A DNA stretch of 64,000 nt from Pseudoips prasinana (taxonomy: Eukaryota > Arthropoda > Insecta > Lepidoptera > Nolidae): contig OX621255.1 in the NCBI GenBank assembly GCA_951640165.1, positions 5,642,001 through 5,706,000 on the forward strand. The letters run 5' to 3'. The number at the start of each line of letters is the position of its first letter. Position 1 is the stretch's first letter. A program made the position numbers and the translations under genes. Shown here in pieces: positions 1-12,983 of the stretch. The notes below the pieces were generated by a model. The model was not told the origin of the DNA, made no database searches, and was given only the letters and a program-made list of their open reading frames with translations.

Positions 1-100
1 CGCGGGTACTGCTAGTTTATAATATTAGTAGGATAATAATGATGACGGTTATAATAAGATCAGGACTTTCAACTAATAATAATAATATATCTAATAATAA

Positions 101-339
101 GGGATAATGTCACACATCATCCTAGCCCCAAACTAAGCAAAGCTTGTACTATGGGTACCAGGCGACGATATACATATACCTACTTATATAGATAGATAAA
201 TACTTAAATACATAGAAAACATCCATGACTCAGAAACAAATATTCGTGCTCATCACACAAATATTTGCATTTACCGGTATTCGAACCCAGGACCACCGGC
301 TTCGTAGGCATGAGCACTACCAACTAGGCTACGGTGACC
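101..339 (-). mobile_element. SINE-A (tRNA-derived)
   Basis: The - strand starts at the tRNA-like head, with A-box TAGCCTAGTTGGTAGTG and B-box GGTTCGAATACCG. The body ends near CACACATCATCCTAGCCCC on the + strand. Confidence 0.75.
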
Positions 340-639
340 GTCAACTGACGCATAATGTTGAATCTTTTATATTTCGCCCAATATAAACATGAAGTCGGGT
401 AACCTAAAGGTAATGATTTGCCTTAAATTGGCTACGGAACCCTAAAAATGTGAACAAATCGCAAAAGTTTAAAAACATGTCAATGTTTTTAAACTTTCGC
501 GATTCATTTAAACTTTAAATTACTATTAACTTAGCAATTTAAAAGTCCATTGTATTGTTTTTTGAAACAGAAAGAGAAGAAGAAAAAAAAATTTCTTGAC
601 CAACACAGATACAGAAGAAATAAACAGAAGATTTGAGTG

Positions 640-825
640 TGCTTTGAAACATTACTGAAATGAAACATAGATATCTATGAGCTATAAGAGAAACGGAGAA
701 AAAAGGTGTGCTCTCTTTCTATCTTCACTAACTCATCTTCCATTCAACACTTAACACTTTTCGTAACACTCTCGTCACGCATTCACCAGTTTACTCCCCG
801 TAAAGCGTGCGTAAAGAAGTTTTAC
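640..825. repeat. Dispersed repeat shared with 62650-62905
   Basis: Shares TATCTTCACTAACT, CACCAGTTTACT and AGTAAAGCGTGCGTGAAGAAG-like sequence with the copy near the other end of the window. Non-coding, type unknown. Confidence 0.6.
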
Positions 826-829
826 TTAT

Positions 830-1205
830 AAATATATATATGATGTCTTCCCGGCCGAATTTTGGCCACGGCGGCCATTCTCAATGGAGATCAGCCAATT
901 GCGCAGGACATATTATAGTGCACAAGTGTGTGCGCACACTGGGGCACTTTCTATTCCATCACTCTCATGATCCGATGGGACGACTAGCGACTCGACCGGA
1001 AAGAGGTCAGGTACAGAACCGACGGCTTTACGTGCTCTCCGAGGCACGGGGTTGTAATATCGCCAACTTCCAGACTTCGGGCTGATACTGAGAAATTTCT
1101 TTTAACGGAAAAATCCCAAAATCACTTTTTGCCCCGACCCGGGATTTGAACCCAGGACCTCATTTTCTGCGGTTGAACACGCTACAGCTAGACCAACGAG
1201 GCAGT
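830..1205 (-). mobile_element. SINE-C (tRNA-derived)
   Basis: The - strand head reads GTTGGTCTAGCTGTAGCGTG with B-box GGTTCAAATCCCG. The long body includes GGCGGCCATTCTCAATGGAG on the + strand. The 92-codon ORF here is fortuitous and recurs in other copies. Confidence 0.75.
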
Positions 1206-1295
1206 CTAAATAAAATTTCTGATATTAGATAAAATTTGATTAATAAGTATTTATATATAATAATATAGAGTAAGTGATTGCGAGCGCTGATTTTA

Positions 1296-2496
1296 TCTAT
1301 ATAAATAAAAAGAAAAGTCCTGACTGACTGACTGACTCATCAACGCCCAGCCCAAACCCTTGGACCTAGAAAGTTGAAATTTTACAAAAAATGTTTTCTT
1401 TATAATGTAGACTAGTAATAAGGAAGGACTTTTCAAAATTCAACCCCTAAGGGGTTAAAACGGGGGTGCAAAGTTAGTATGAAACTTTGCCGTTTTTGAA
1501 GTTAAACGCATGAAAATTAGTATTTAGCCTTTCACTTAAAACTAAGAAACTATATGTTTCAGGATTTTTGAAAATTCCACCCCGGAGGGCATTAAATAGG
1601 GGATGTAAGTTTGTATGAAAAACGTGACATTTTTTTTAGTTAAACGCATAAAAATTGGTATTAGGCCTTTCAGCTTAAAAATAAAAAATATATGTTTCAG
1701 GATTTTTAGGAATTCTACCCCTAAAGGCGTAAAATAGGGAATGTAAGTTTGTATGAAAAATGCGATATTTTTAAGTTAAACGCATGAAAATTGGTATTTA
1801 GCCTTTTAGTTAAAAATTATAAATATATATTTCAGGATTTTTGGAAATTCCACCCGTAAAGACGTAAAATAGGGGATGTAAGTTTGTATAAAAATCAGAT
1901 TTTTTTTGGAGTCAAACGCATAAAAATTTGCTATTGAAAATTTAAAATAATGTAATACATGTTTTTAAATCCAAATTCAGGGGATTTATTGTTGTTAAAG
2001 AAAGTAATTAAGTAAAGTAGTAAAGTAATCCAAAACTGGTTCAAGAGATCGACACCAACAATTTACGCCAACTCGAATTTTAGTTAAATTCGTTTTTATG
2101 CCAAGTTGCTTAAAATCGTCTAAATAAGATTTAGCGTTATATAAGATTTGTAACTTCATTGTATTTAATTTAATTTTTATAACAAATTAAAAAACAATAT
2201 TTTATACAAATTGAGATAAAAAACGTTTTTTTTAATTTATACTTCATTTGATTTCTGGCTATCTTTAAGGACAATTAATATGTATTCTTAGATTTTTTTG
2301 GTTGATGATATTGGGGCTTCTTTTTTAAATAACGGTACCAAAGTAGCCTTTAGTTTTTTTCATAGTTACGTTATTTTATTTTTATTGCATTGGTTATTTG
2401 TTTTTAAAGTTATATTTTTCAGATTAAGCTAGAAGTAAGTAGTTACATTGGTCATCATTCAAAATTGTCGCGGACGAAGTCGCGGGTACCAGCTAG
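1296..2496 (+). mobile_element. Helitron-like element with internal ~150-bp repeats
   Basis: It starts TCTATATAAATAAAAAG and ends CGCGGGTACCAGCTAG, consistent with Helitron termini (5' TC, 3' CTAG preceded by a short GC hairpin). Inside, a ~150-bp unit (TTTCAGGATTTTTGGAAATT, GGGGATGTAAGTTTGTATGA) recurs about four times. No Rep/helicase is seen. Confidence 0.65.
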
Positions 2497-2820
2497 TTGT
2501 TAAATAAAACAGTATTTATAAGAGTATGCATTGAAGCTTTTATACAGTAATTAATTAAAATAATCAACATAGATAATGGAGGACATGAAAATGACCCTCT
2601 TCAATGTCATTCGGTATTAACGAGAATAATTTTAACTTAATTCATGTGGGACTTCTTGGAGATTATCGAAGTTAATTTATCTATCAATATCTTGGGGAAA
2701 CTGCCATCTGATCCCAAACTAAAAAGAGCCTATAACAACCAGACAACTGATATATTTCTAAATAGATACATATTATAGATAAAATGAATTATTAGAGAAA
2801 TAGGGATAAAATTGTAACAA

Positions 2821-3178
2821 TAATGATGTCCTCCTAGCCGAATTTCGGCCACGGCGGTCTTTCTCTACTGAGATTAGCAATCTGCGCGGGACATACTCAA
2901 GTGTGTGCGCAAACACAGGAACACTTTCTATTCCATCACTCTCATGATCCGTTGGGACGCCTAGCGACACGACTAGAAAGAGGTCAGGTACAGGACCGAC
3001 GGCTTTACTTGCTTACTTTGCTCTCCAAGGCACGGGGGTATAATACCGCCAACTCCCAGAAGTCGAGCTGAGAATATTTTCTTTTCACGGAAAGTCCTAG
3101 AATCACTTTTGTCCCGACCCAGGATTTGAACCCAGGACCTCGTTCTCTGCGGGCGAACACGCTACCGATAGACCAACA
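2821..3178 (-). mobile_element. SINE-C (tRNA-derived)
   Basis: Same family, B-box GGTTCAAATCCTG on the - strand; slightly more diverged. Confidence 0.75.
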
Positions 3179-3223
3179 AAAAATAATAATTAAAATTGTA
3201 ATACCAATACGGTAACAACAGAT

Positions 3224-3348
3224 CTATTCTTTCAAGATTCTGTGGAAGTTTAACATTGGAAGGGAGCCGTCCTAATAATCTTCCTTACATGTGTAAGAAA
3301 GACAGCTGCTTTCTATTCTTAAACTTCTACAGAATCTTGAAAGAATAG
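3224..3348. repeat. Hairpin MITE-like sequence
   Basis: CTATTCTTTCAAGATTCTGT plus 9 nt (3224-3252) is complementary to 3320-3348 with one or two mismatches and a ~68-nt spacer. Confidence 0.6.
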
Positions 3349-3439
3349 CGATATACATATATATAATAGAACGAGTCTACGTAGACTCACACCTGTTTCA
3401 CAGCAGAGTAGGCAGGCAGAGACAAAGAATTTACACACC

Positions 3440-5101
3440 TCTTTTACACTCATAATGGTACACTCACTTACATACTAATATTATTAATTAGAACATTTTT
3501 AATTTAGATGGTGGGATGTTTATTACTCCATCTTGCCAAAGCGGCTGAACGAATTTGGTTTAAATTTGAAACGGAGATAGGTTATATCCTGTAATACAAT
3601 CTGGCTACAACAATACATTATTACATTTTAGCTTACACCGAGGGGCGCGTCTAGTTTTCAATAATTCTACATTAAATGCTCAAGGGGGGAGGCTTTTGTA
3701 CAGCTGTGGATGTCTTTCGGCTGATATGATGATGAAATGCTGAAGACGAGAATACGTGAAATAACCCAAATAAACGAACCGGCTACGTACGAATCGGATA
3801 CGCAAATAAAAGGTTCCGTACTATCGATCCTCTCTAGCAAAATTTAAATGTCTACGTATTACCGTTCAAATACACAGCCATTGTTATCATAGGGCAAAAA
3901 AAGTTTGTTGAATGGGGACCCCCCTTTTTATTATTTTTTGGTTACAGCTCTCATAGAAATATACGAGTTCACTGTATAAAACTGTGTGTTCATGAGATAC
4001 AGCCCACTGCTAGATATACGGACAGACGAACGAACAGTGGAGGCTTTAGTACCCAAACCAATTACCCTTAACACAATAATGTTTTGGAGGCTATTTACCT
4101 TCTCCAAGAAATATCCACTTTACATTACGTAGCATAAGACAGTGACCAGCATAAATCCTTAACAAAAGAAAGTCTTCTCCTTTGTCGGAAAGTGAATAAT
4201 AAATTTCGATGATCTGACAGAATTCACCATACCCTAATCTAACATTCATAGAGTCTTATGTTATTGTCCTCACTCTGTCATTCTGACTACCGGCGGTCTA
4301 GGGCGTCCAGCCCCGCTGCAGGAGGAGCCCTATTTTTTACGTTTTATTTGTATATTATTGTGTTATGTATCATCATGTATCAATTTTAAACAAATAAATA
4401 TATACAAAATAAGAAAATAAAGTGGAATAATAATAATATCCTGTGACATTATTCACACAAGGGAACGTCATAGTTTATTTTTATTATATGCAGTATCGTT
4501 GAAACAGTCCCCTTGGTTTGCGCTCCTCTCTAACAAGCTCATAGAATGGACGCTTCACAAATTCATAAATAGATCTATGGATAGTCAATTTACAAAATTA
4601 AAAATAATCATAGTTGCTACTTGATAAGTAGAAAAAAATTATAATTAACTGATGAGATGATTCTGTTTCAATTATATTGAAAATTAACTCTCGTATTTTC
4701 TTAATAAAGAAAAGACTAACGACTCTTAGCCATTCTGATTTCCGGAGGAAGCGCATTTTGGAGAAGGATAAATTGAACGAAAAATGGGTGAAAAAAATGC
4801 GACGTGATGGGCATTGGAGTAGACGGTTATAGCATGACCGCAGTATTTTTGCTATCATTAGAGCATATATATTGATTTATGGCTTTAAATAAAACGAAAA
4901 GAGAATAAAGTGGTGTGAATATATTGCCCGCAGATATCTGCGGTGACGAATATGCATCTAATTTAATTGACATCTATAAATGAAGATATATTTGTGAAGA
5001 TTGAATATTTATCAATTGTAAACTTGTAAACAATTGTTCCCATAAAAGTTAAGTACAAAAACGGAGACAATTACCACAACCTTTTTAATTACTGCAAGGT
5101 C
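3440..5101. other. Intergenic, mostly degraded repeats
   Basis: Pieces resembling Helitron-like ends (about 3500-3660) and LINE 3' UTR (4285-4400); otherwise AT-rich with no supported gene. Confidence 0.4.
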
Positions 5102-5530
5102 ATGAGTATTTATGAAAAAATTGATTTGAAAATTGTAGCCCATTATGATGATTGTATACCTAACTTGACCAGAACATCACGACCAAGTAATTTACGTAAC
5201 TTGCCACATCTGGCAACATTCGTAATACCTGAATATACTAATGTATACGGTGAGAGAACATCAAAATGTATATTACCTAAAATTTTAAACAGGATACCTA
5301 AACATGTAGTTAATAAGCTTTTTAACAAGAACAGTAGACAAATACGTAACATTGTAAAGAGACATTGCTTAAACACCCGACAAAAAATGTAATTAATCGT
5401 GATTATATTTTTTAAATACCTTGTAAAGCAACTCCTTAACTGAATAATCAATATAGTTTTAGATTAAGTTAAGAATTGTCACAATTGTAAGTTTTTAATG
5501 CAATAAACAGATTATTTATTTATTTATTAT
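5102..5530 (+). mobile_element. Probable LINE C-terminus and 3' UTR
   Basis: A 96-codon ORF (5102-5392) contains NLRNLPHLATFVIPEYTN and CILPKILNRIPKHVV, resembling LINE C-terminal tails. It is followed by AATAAACAGATTATTTATT-like sequence at the end. A short host gene is less likely. Confidence 0.45.
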
Positions 5531-6109
5531 TATTTATTGAATCAAGTTGATTGAGGTGGTCTGCATTAAGTCAAAGTGGCATAAATCATGGAAGGGGCCG
5601 TGCCTGTGCGAGCATTAATTATGTCTCAGACGGTATAAAGTTATGAGGTAAGCCTGTATAACCTCCGCAGGATCCCAATTACTTTTTGACTGATGCTTTC
5701 TATCTGATTTAGCCAATTTTAAGTTGAGTCACTAATCGTTCCAAGACTTTTCTGTTTTAACTTATAGGGATTATGGAGTGGTCAAATGTTATAGATAGCA
5801 GTCTCTCAAGAAGTGGGTCTGGAATGAACAGAGATAAGATGAAAATAATATCGACCATCCATGTTGCATACATTCCAGTTTAGATTGGAGACTGCACTCG
5901 TAGTTGTACAAAACTATATTTACCTAGGAAATACAGTTTATGTGCTCAAAGGATTTACAATTATTATTTAAATAACCTAACTTATTAACTAAAGATTAAA
6001 TAGTTTATTTTGATTTTACATAAAAAAGAACCTAGGACACACCATCCAACTACGTCTCATCCAACGTCTTTGTCCAGCAGTGGGCGTCTTTCGGCTGATA
6101 TGATGATGA

Positions 6110-6462
6110 TAATGATGTCCTCCCGATCGAATTTCGGCCACGGCGGCCAGTCTTAATGGAGACTAGCCAATTGCGCAGGACATATTATAGTGCACAAGTG
6201 TGTGCGCAAACACAGGGGCACTTTCTATTCCATCACTCTCATGATCCGATGGGACCCCAAACGACACGACCGGAAAAAGTTCAGGTTCAGGACCGACGGC
6301 TTTACGTGCTCTCCGAGGCACGGGGGTGTATTACCGTCAACTTCCAGACTTCGGGCTGATATTGAGAAATTTCTTTTTTACGGAAAAATCCCAAAATAAC
6401 TTTTTGGCCCGACCCGGGATTTGAACCCAGGACCTCATTATCTGCGGTTGAACACGCTACTA
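6110..6462 (-). mobile_element. SINE-C (tRNA-derived)
   Basis: Same family, B-box GGTTCAAATCCCG; adjacent to a LINE 3' tail (GCTGATATGATGATGAT). Confidence 0.75.
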
Positions 6463-6469
6463 CATCCAA

Positions 6470-7410
6470 TAATAATTACAATTAATTAGTTAATTCCTCG
6501 AGATTGTGCTTTGTTCTAGTTTTAAGATTCCTTTTTTTGTATACATTAATTATATGGTTTAATGTTATTATTATTATTATCTAGTAGGCATTCTTGTAAA
6601 TGTATTTAGTATCTCACATGATTATATTTTATTAGTGTAGAAATTATTAGTTTACTTACAAGCTAATTAAAGCTACGAAAAACACTGCTCACTATCTTTT
6701 GGCATGCACTATTTTATGGAATGTATTGTGTTTATTCTTTGTTGGAGACCCTAAAATAAATAAAAATACCAGAAAATGCCTTGTTACATTTGCTTATACA
6801 ATTTCTTTTTACCATCGTGAGATTCAAGAGCTCGCTAGTATAAAATTAAAATAATCATTTGTCAAACGTATGTAAGAAACCAATTTAAAATTAGAGTAAC
6901 ATATAAATAAGGTATATTTTTAAACAGTATTTTATGTTTATTATGACGTTTACAGTTATCAAAAAAATCATTCACTGCTTTACTAGAATTGAGAATCAAG
7001 CTGTAGGGAGGGTTGAACCCGTTTTTAAACTATGTTGATCATGTGTCATAAATAGGTCGTCTAAGAGATCACATTTTGTTGATAAGGTTGCTTATTTTTA
7101 AATGTAAAGTCTGATCTTGTTTTATTATGTTGTGTAGTAAGTATTAATCGTAAAGAAACATTCCATTTTCATCATTTTAGGCGATTCATGGGGTGGTTTT
7201 ATTATAACAACGCCTTAAACACACATGGAGCAACGTGGCTTTATTGAGTCAAATAAGTTTAATTAAGGCGAGGCCGCGGGTACTATGATAAGTATATAAC
7301 TGCCCATACCCGTCTTTTGATGCGATGATCATGTATTAAACAAAGAAATGACTTCTAAAGGCATTTTATGAAGAAGCAAATAGATTAAAAATATTAGTCT
7401 ATAAATAATT
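6470..7410. other. AT-rich intergenic DNA
   Basis: No ORF or recognised element. If the first exon at 7418 is real, this would be its intron. Confidence 0.35.
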
Positions 7411-7417
7411 AACTTAC

Positions 7418-7800
7418 CAATCTTATAGACAATCCTTAAATATCACTGTGAACCAAGCACATCAAACACTTTATCAGTACGAACACACCTAATGAAGATC
7501 ACAACACGTTTTCAATCAAACAATACTATTCAACAATCAACAATCACCACAAAAATCCGTACAAAATATTTATTATATTTTTTTCTACTTTATTTTTTTT
7601 TTACTTTCTGTGTATTTTTTACTCGGTTAATTGATATGGGTTACGGTAGATATGTTATTGTCTGGTAACTACTGTTGATGGTTTCGAGGCGACGCGATAC
7701 GACGCGTCAGAACACTGGGAAAGCGCCGTGCTGTAGGATCGATAGGGTGACCGCGATTGCGGAGGCTGCGGACCGTCTGGAATAGACTAGGTCACAGTTT
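7418..7800 (-). promoter_or_regulatory. Possible promoter and non-coding first exon (- strand)
   Basis: A GC- and CpG-rich block (7680-7800) stands out in AT-rich DNA. On the - strand it is followed by ~250 nt of unique, non-coding sequence. That ends at a strong donor GATTG|GTAAGTT (exon end 7418, donor 7417-7411). This looks like a housekeeping-type insect promoter plus 5' UTR exon of a gene running leftward out of the window. No coding exon is visible. Confidence 0.4.
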
Positions 7801-7919
7801 TGCGATACACCGAGATAGTTTATTTTGTGCGGCGAAAAATAAAATGCAATAAACTTCTAATTTACACAACAATCAAATTAAAATATGATTCTGTATTTAT
7901 AAATATAGCTAAATAATTG

Positions 7920-8560
7920 TCCCATCGCGTGGGTGTCGTAAAAGACGACTAAAGGATACACCAGGTATTATTTTATAACGGGACTAGTCCCTTCCTCTTA
8001 CACACCACTGCAACTCCCGTAAGCCAGGATCAACAGTGGCACACAATCAAATGACACTGAGCGGTGAGGCTCAGGCATGTCCCGGGGAATCGCTTTAACT
8101 GTCTTGGATCCCGCAACGATTTTAATCAGAAAGAAAAAAGAAGGAGTTAGAAAATGAATAGTTCCACTTCCCTCCAGAGCAAAGCGGGAGACAGAATGAT
8201 ATAAAGAGGCTATAGCTTCATAAAACGAGAGAATTGGAACTAGAGAAGCCAGCGGCAAAAGCACAGAGAATAAATTCAAGGATCCTAAGTGAGTTGTTAT
8301 ATTTGAATCCAATAGTAGGTATGGCAAAAATGCTTAAACGCACGGAAGTTGTTCCTTGTTGCTACAAGATCCAAATAAACTACTCCAGATATTGGTTGCA
8401 AGCTGTTTAAAATATAACACGCTGATTTTGCCAGAGATTACACTGCCTAAGTATGTGGTGAGCAGTTTGTTCATATTCGTTACAGGAAGTTGAGCACAGA
8501 CAGATACACCAGGTAGTCAGGCAGCAGCGTCAACTAGTGATGAAAGAGACTCAGTCGTTT
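7920..8560. other. Intergenic, possible LINE 5' sequence
   Basis: GTCGTAAAAGACGACTAAAGG resembles a segment common near insect LINE 5' ends. The - strand 109-codon ORF shows no recognisable domain. Confidence 0.3.
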
Positions 8561-8569
8561 AAGTTGTGT

Positions 8570-9230
8570 AAGAAGCGACTAGACTACATTTTGACAGCTA
8601 AAGACTGACTTAGTCCTTCAAACCCTTAGCTTTTAGTCTCTTAAGTCTTTTTAGTTCTCGACTAAGGCTTGCGTAGAATAAGCATAGTCTCTAGTGCTTT
8701 AAGGCTTATAAGGCGTGTTAGTCTTATAAGGCTTGTAAGTCTTTTAAGTTTGAACTAAAAAAACTCGGTGTCGTGTATGATTGATTAGTTACGAAAAAGA
8801 CTTAAATTTACTCCATCTTTTGAGAATTATCAAAAAGACTACTAATCCCTATTGCAGTAACTACTACTATGCACTAGCTAAACTCTAAAAGAAAGACTGG
8901 ACAGCCAATACAAACAGAAATCCTACATCTTTTGTATCATTATCTTTTACTTGTTTAACATAATAAACAAGTTGTATGTCCGACAGGGCCGACAGAAGAC
9001 CGAGAAAAAGGATAGTTATTATCATGGGGACATAGACTTAAAAGGCTAGCTGTTTAAGATTTTATTAGCCAACTAAGGTGTCAGCATATTTTAAAGGACT
9101 GAGTCGTTTTACTCGAAGCAGTTTTTTAAGCTTTTTAAGTCTACAAGCTAGTCTTATTAGTCTAAAGATAGTCTTTTTAGTCTGAACTAGTTGTTTAAGT
9201 CGTATTTTAAAGGACTTAAACAACTGAGTC
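8570..9230. other. Unexplained region rich in TTAAGTC/TTTAGTC motifs
   Basis: Two clusters (8570-8790 and 9055-9230) are packed with variants of AAGTCTT, TTTAGTC and TAAGGCTT. They are not a clean tandem array and match no recognised transposon here. No gene. Confidence 0.45.
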
Positions 9231-9891
9231 ATTGACAACAGTAGCGTCAACTGTATTCTTGTTACCACCAAACTGCGGTCGCTAACGCGCATGCCAAGCG
9301 TGCTGACTACGGCGGACCCCTCCTTAACCGATAACGGTAACCCCCCGCGTATGTCCAGCAATGGACGATATCAGGCTGACGAGGAATGCCTTACCTTAGG
9401 GTGGTGCAGAGAAATCATGACAGGTGCACTTTGGTAAAAGTTAATTACAGTGCCTTATATAATAGGTACCTAATAGTTTCTATAAGAAAACTATAAATAA
9501 AAATTAAACATTATACACTAGTTATATATTACATGAAGCTAATTAATACTATACAATAACATGCTATACTATAAAATACTTAAAAATGAATATTATATAT
9601 CAATACAGTACTATGAAACAGACATCGTAGAAGACGATTATGAGTTTTTACTTAACTAATCAATAATATTTAACCTGTTGCTATTAGGAATATCCATAAT
9701 TTTTTTCCAAAATGTCCACCCTACCGTGTCAGGGTGAGCCGTAGAAGGGAGAGCGCGATTCACGCATGCGCATACCATCTGTCTGAGGGTGAACATATAT
9801 TAGCTTTTATATCTTTATATCTATCTATAGAACTAGATATTAAGGGTGTAAGGGAGAACTTAATAAATAGGGACACTATTTTTATATAAGA

Positions 9892-10160
9892 CGGGTTGGT
9901 TCGCGTGGTTGGTAAATGTTTGCCTTCACGCCGCCGGTCCTGGATTCGATTCCCACCCAGGACAAATATTTGTGTGCATGAACATGTCTGTTTTTCCTGA
10001 GTCTGGGTGTAATTATCTATATAAGTATGTATTTACCAAAGAAAAGTAGTATAATATGTAGTATATCAGTAATCTGGTTTCCATAGTACAAACTCCGCTT
10101 AGTTTGGGGTCAAATGGCCGTGTGTAAATAAACTACCAGGATATCATTATTATCTTGGCT
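9892..10160 (+). mobile_element. SINE-B (tRNA-derived)
   Basis: Head with GTTCGCGTGGTTGGTAAATG and B-box-like GGATTCGATTCCC, then GTGTGCATGAACATGTCTGT and the body ending with GATATCATTATT-like repeats. Confidence 0.75.
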
Positions 10161-10264
10161 GAATGCTGAATCTATATTAAGGGAAGAATGCCCCCCAGTG
10201 TACCCTCACAATACTACAATTTATGTGCCCTTTATGTATTACTGAGATAGTCTATGTGCTTTGT

Positions 10265-10370
10265 GTCTGTAAATTGGATATGTGTAAAGTTCCCGGAGGT
10301 GCGGGTATTTGTTCCCCTTGTGCGAGCATTGTATTTCAAAAAGAAAGAAGTTTTTGTGCGGAGACACCGT
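10265..10370 (+). repeat. Repeat pair with 13495-13590
   Basis: GTGTAAAGTTCCCGGAGGTG and TTTTGTGCGGAGAC are shared by both. The short ORF across it (10223-10447) is therefore probably not a gene. Confidence 0.5.
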
Positions 10371-10659
10371 TACAATTTTATTATTCTATTGATTGGAAGT
10401 ATATGTTTGATGATAAACTTATCGCCTTAGATTCACTTAACAAATAAAGATTTATAAAAATTTCTGTTTGGATTTTATTTACTTACGAATAGTTACGAAC
10501 TGCCCAGAGAAAAGTAGGTTAGGTTAGAGCTGCGACCCCAACAGCGCGAACGTGCCGCAGCTGCGGCGGTGAAGCGTGAAAAACGATCTGCTTTGATTTG
10601 CGATAAGTTCATTTGACAATTAATGTATTTAGACACGAAGATGATGATGAATGCTGATG

Positions 10660-10790
10660 TACAGACGCCAGCACATCCAGCTTCGCGTCAAATTGCTTTT
10701 ATAGATTTTCAACTTTATCACATAAACATAAGGTTCACTGTCATTTGGGGAAATTTGACAGATTAGGGTAGCTTGATGTGCTGGTTTACA
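10660..10790. mobile_element. MITE M1
   Basis: Inverted ends TACAGACGCCAGCACATC / GATGTGCTGG; core TTCAACTTTATCACATAAAC. Confidence 0.7.
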
Positions 10791-12088
10791 ATGAACAGTC
10801 ACTTAATAGAGCCTCTGGTATCAGTAATCGGTAGGCTGTCTCTTACACCCTGTGCAGTACTCAATTAGGCATGAAGAAACAGTGAATGTTACTTCAAAGT
10901 CATAAGTGTGATGCCCGCCTTTTATTTTTAACCCCTCTCAACCCATTGTCCACCAAATACAATTCGTATCTGAATCAATATTGTTAACTTCAAAATTAGT
11001 AACTAAATTTTATATTATATATAAAAAGCAACTAAAAACTTTGGGATAATTCCATAAAATTTAAGAATAAAATATACGCATAAAAATATATTATTCACAA
11101 ATCTGCTAATCACACTCATTTGGTGACGTTAGATAAGTACACTTAATTGTACTTACAAAATAAAAAAAGTGTGTGTGAGTTTTCGAATTTCAAAGACACA
11201 CACTTTTTATTACACGGTAAAGTGAAACTTCAGAAATGTAGCATAAGTACGAGAGAATGAGATAAATATACTACTATCAGAGTATCAGAAGTATTAGGAA
11301 TTTTTCCTAGAAAATTATTAAAAATAATTCTAAGCTAGGCTAACAATTTTTCATATGCAAAATATTTTATTTCATATTAATTATTTATTTACACACATTT
11401 AATTATTTATTATTATTATTGGCAAAGAACATTAAATAAAATTTTATTTTTATTTAACGTTTGTAGATATTCCAATTAATCCATTTTGTATTATTACTAC
11501 AATGATTAAATTACACAAATTCTTACAGTGATGTCAAGTATCCATGAGTCATTCTCAAGGCTCTGGCTGGGTAAAAGTAAAGTTACAGGGTACAGGTATT
11601 AACTGGTGAAAATTGTAAGATATTAGTCGTAGGTGATGGGACTTTAAACAACCTTCCCTTTGGCTCCTGTTCTAATCTGGTATTTGGAAACAAATATTTT
11701 AATGGTTCCAACCATTAAAATATTTTTTTCCGAATACCAAAAATATATAGTTATATTTGGTTAAAATAACAGTTCAACTAACTATTCTCGCCAGACAGTG
11801 GCTGTTTGTCTTATTAGATATTTTTCAATATAATGTGAGCATCTTAGATTTCCGTCTGTTATAACCATCTGAATACCTTTTTAATAATTCAATCAGTTCG
11901 GAATAATTTTTAAATCAATACCATAGTTGGTAAAAACAGTAGAGAGTAAAGATACAGAAAAGAAGTACAGATTAAACAGTAAAGAGTATGTACAACATAG
12001 TGACATAGGCTTATACGAGTATTAATTTGACATTTCATTGAAATAGACTTAAAAAAAATTGCTGAAAGTGTTTTGCTTCTATATACAA
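10791..12088. other. AT-rich intergenic DNA
   Basis: Nothing recognised apart from the hairpin at 11679-11738. Confidence 0.35.
11679..11738. repeat. Short hairpin
   Basis: Two ~29-nt arms (GGTATTTGGAAACAAATATT against its complement) around a two-base centre. Confidence 0.55.
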
Positions 12089-12418
12089 CATGTAATGTAA
12101 TTAACGCACAGCCTCAAACACCCTATTAGAATATTATGTTGTAATCATAATACATACATTGATTTTTTTATTTAACATGTATATGCATTATTATTTACTA
12201 AATTAGTTTCTTTGAATAAAGTTTATTTTTCTTTATTTTGTATTGAATGATGGAATTTGTCGGAATACAAATAAAACTGCGATTTATAAGTCTTATTACT
12301 TTGACTTACGGTCCATTTCAATTGGTTTTGACTCTACAGGGTGACAAAAATTTCCGTAGTTTTAATTATTTTGGAATAAAAAATTACCAATATTAAAAAT
12401 GATAGAAATCGATTCAGT
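12089..12418 (-). mobile_element. Third copy of the ATGTAAC-ended DNA element, inverted and truncated
   Basis: It begins ATGTAATGTAATTAACGCAC and runs as the complement of 16597-16982 to ATCGATTCAGT, where a SINE-D begins. More diverged than the other two copies. Confidence 0.65.
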
Positions 12419-12424
12419 CTCTCA

Positions 12425-12550
12425 CAGGTTCGTAAGTGATAGGCGAGGTTTAGCAACTAGGCACGCGGTTAGTCCATAGATGGATGACTGCCAAAGTTAG
12501 CCATTACGCAACGATTGTTAAGCCATGTCAGAGGCCTACTGGACGGCTTC
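12425..12550 (+). mobile_element. SINE-D (5S rRNA-like), 5' part
   Basis: TTTAGCAACTAGGCACGCGG and GTTAGTCCATAGATGGATGA echo the 5S rRNA internal promoter region. A second piece of the family body lies at 12836-12945. Confidence 0.6.
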
Positions 12551-12559
12551 AATAACAAA

Positions 12560-12680
12560 AACGGATAATGAGGTCCTGGGTTGAAATCCTGGGTTCGGCT
12601 AAAAAGTGATTTTGAATTTTCTTTCCGGGTATATATATGGAATAGAAAGTTCCTCCGTATTTGTACACACATTTATGTAC
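12560..12680 (+). mobile_element. SINE-C head fragment
   Basis: GAGGTCCTGGGTTGAAATCC and AAAAAGTGATTTTGAATTTT match the head of SINE-C in + orientation; truncated at an M1 MITE. Confidence 0.55.
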
Positions 12681-12817
12681 TTACGCCAGCACACCCCGCT
12701 ACCCCAATCTGTCATATTTCATTTATAGATTTTCAACTTTATCACAAAATCATAAGGTTCACTTTCAATTGGGGAAATTTGACAGATTGGGATAGCTTGA
12801 TGTGCTGGCGTCTGTAC
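12679..12817. mobile_element. MITE M1
   Basis: Ends TACGCCAGCACACC / GATGTGCTGGCGTCTGTA. Confidence 0.7.
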
Positions 12818-12983
12818 TATGGCTAGTTTTAGGGCACGTTAAGTGGCCGGTCTCGTTAAGCCATGTCAGAGGCCTACCAACTTTAGGACGGCTTTAACAA
12901 CTCTCACGCTAGGGTAACCACTACTCATACGATAAGTAAGTACCAAAATCTATGTAATAAGATTTTGATGACGATGAATATTC

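Noticed and set aside
10223..10447. 74-aa cysteine-containing small protein
   Set aside because: Half of the ORF lies in a sequence repeated at 13495-13590 where the frame is not kept; no conserved cysteine pattern was recognised.
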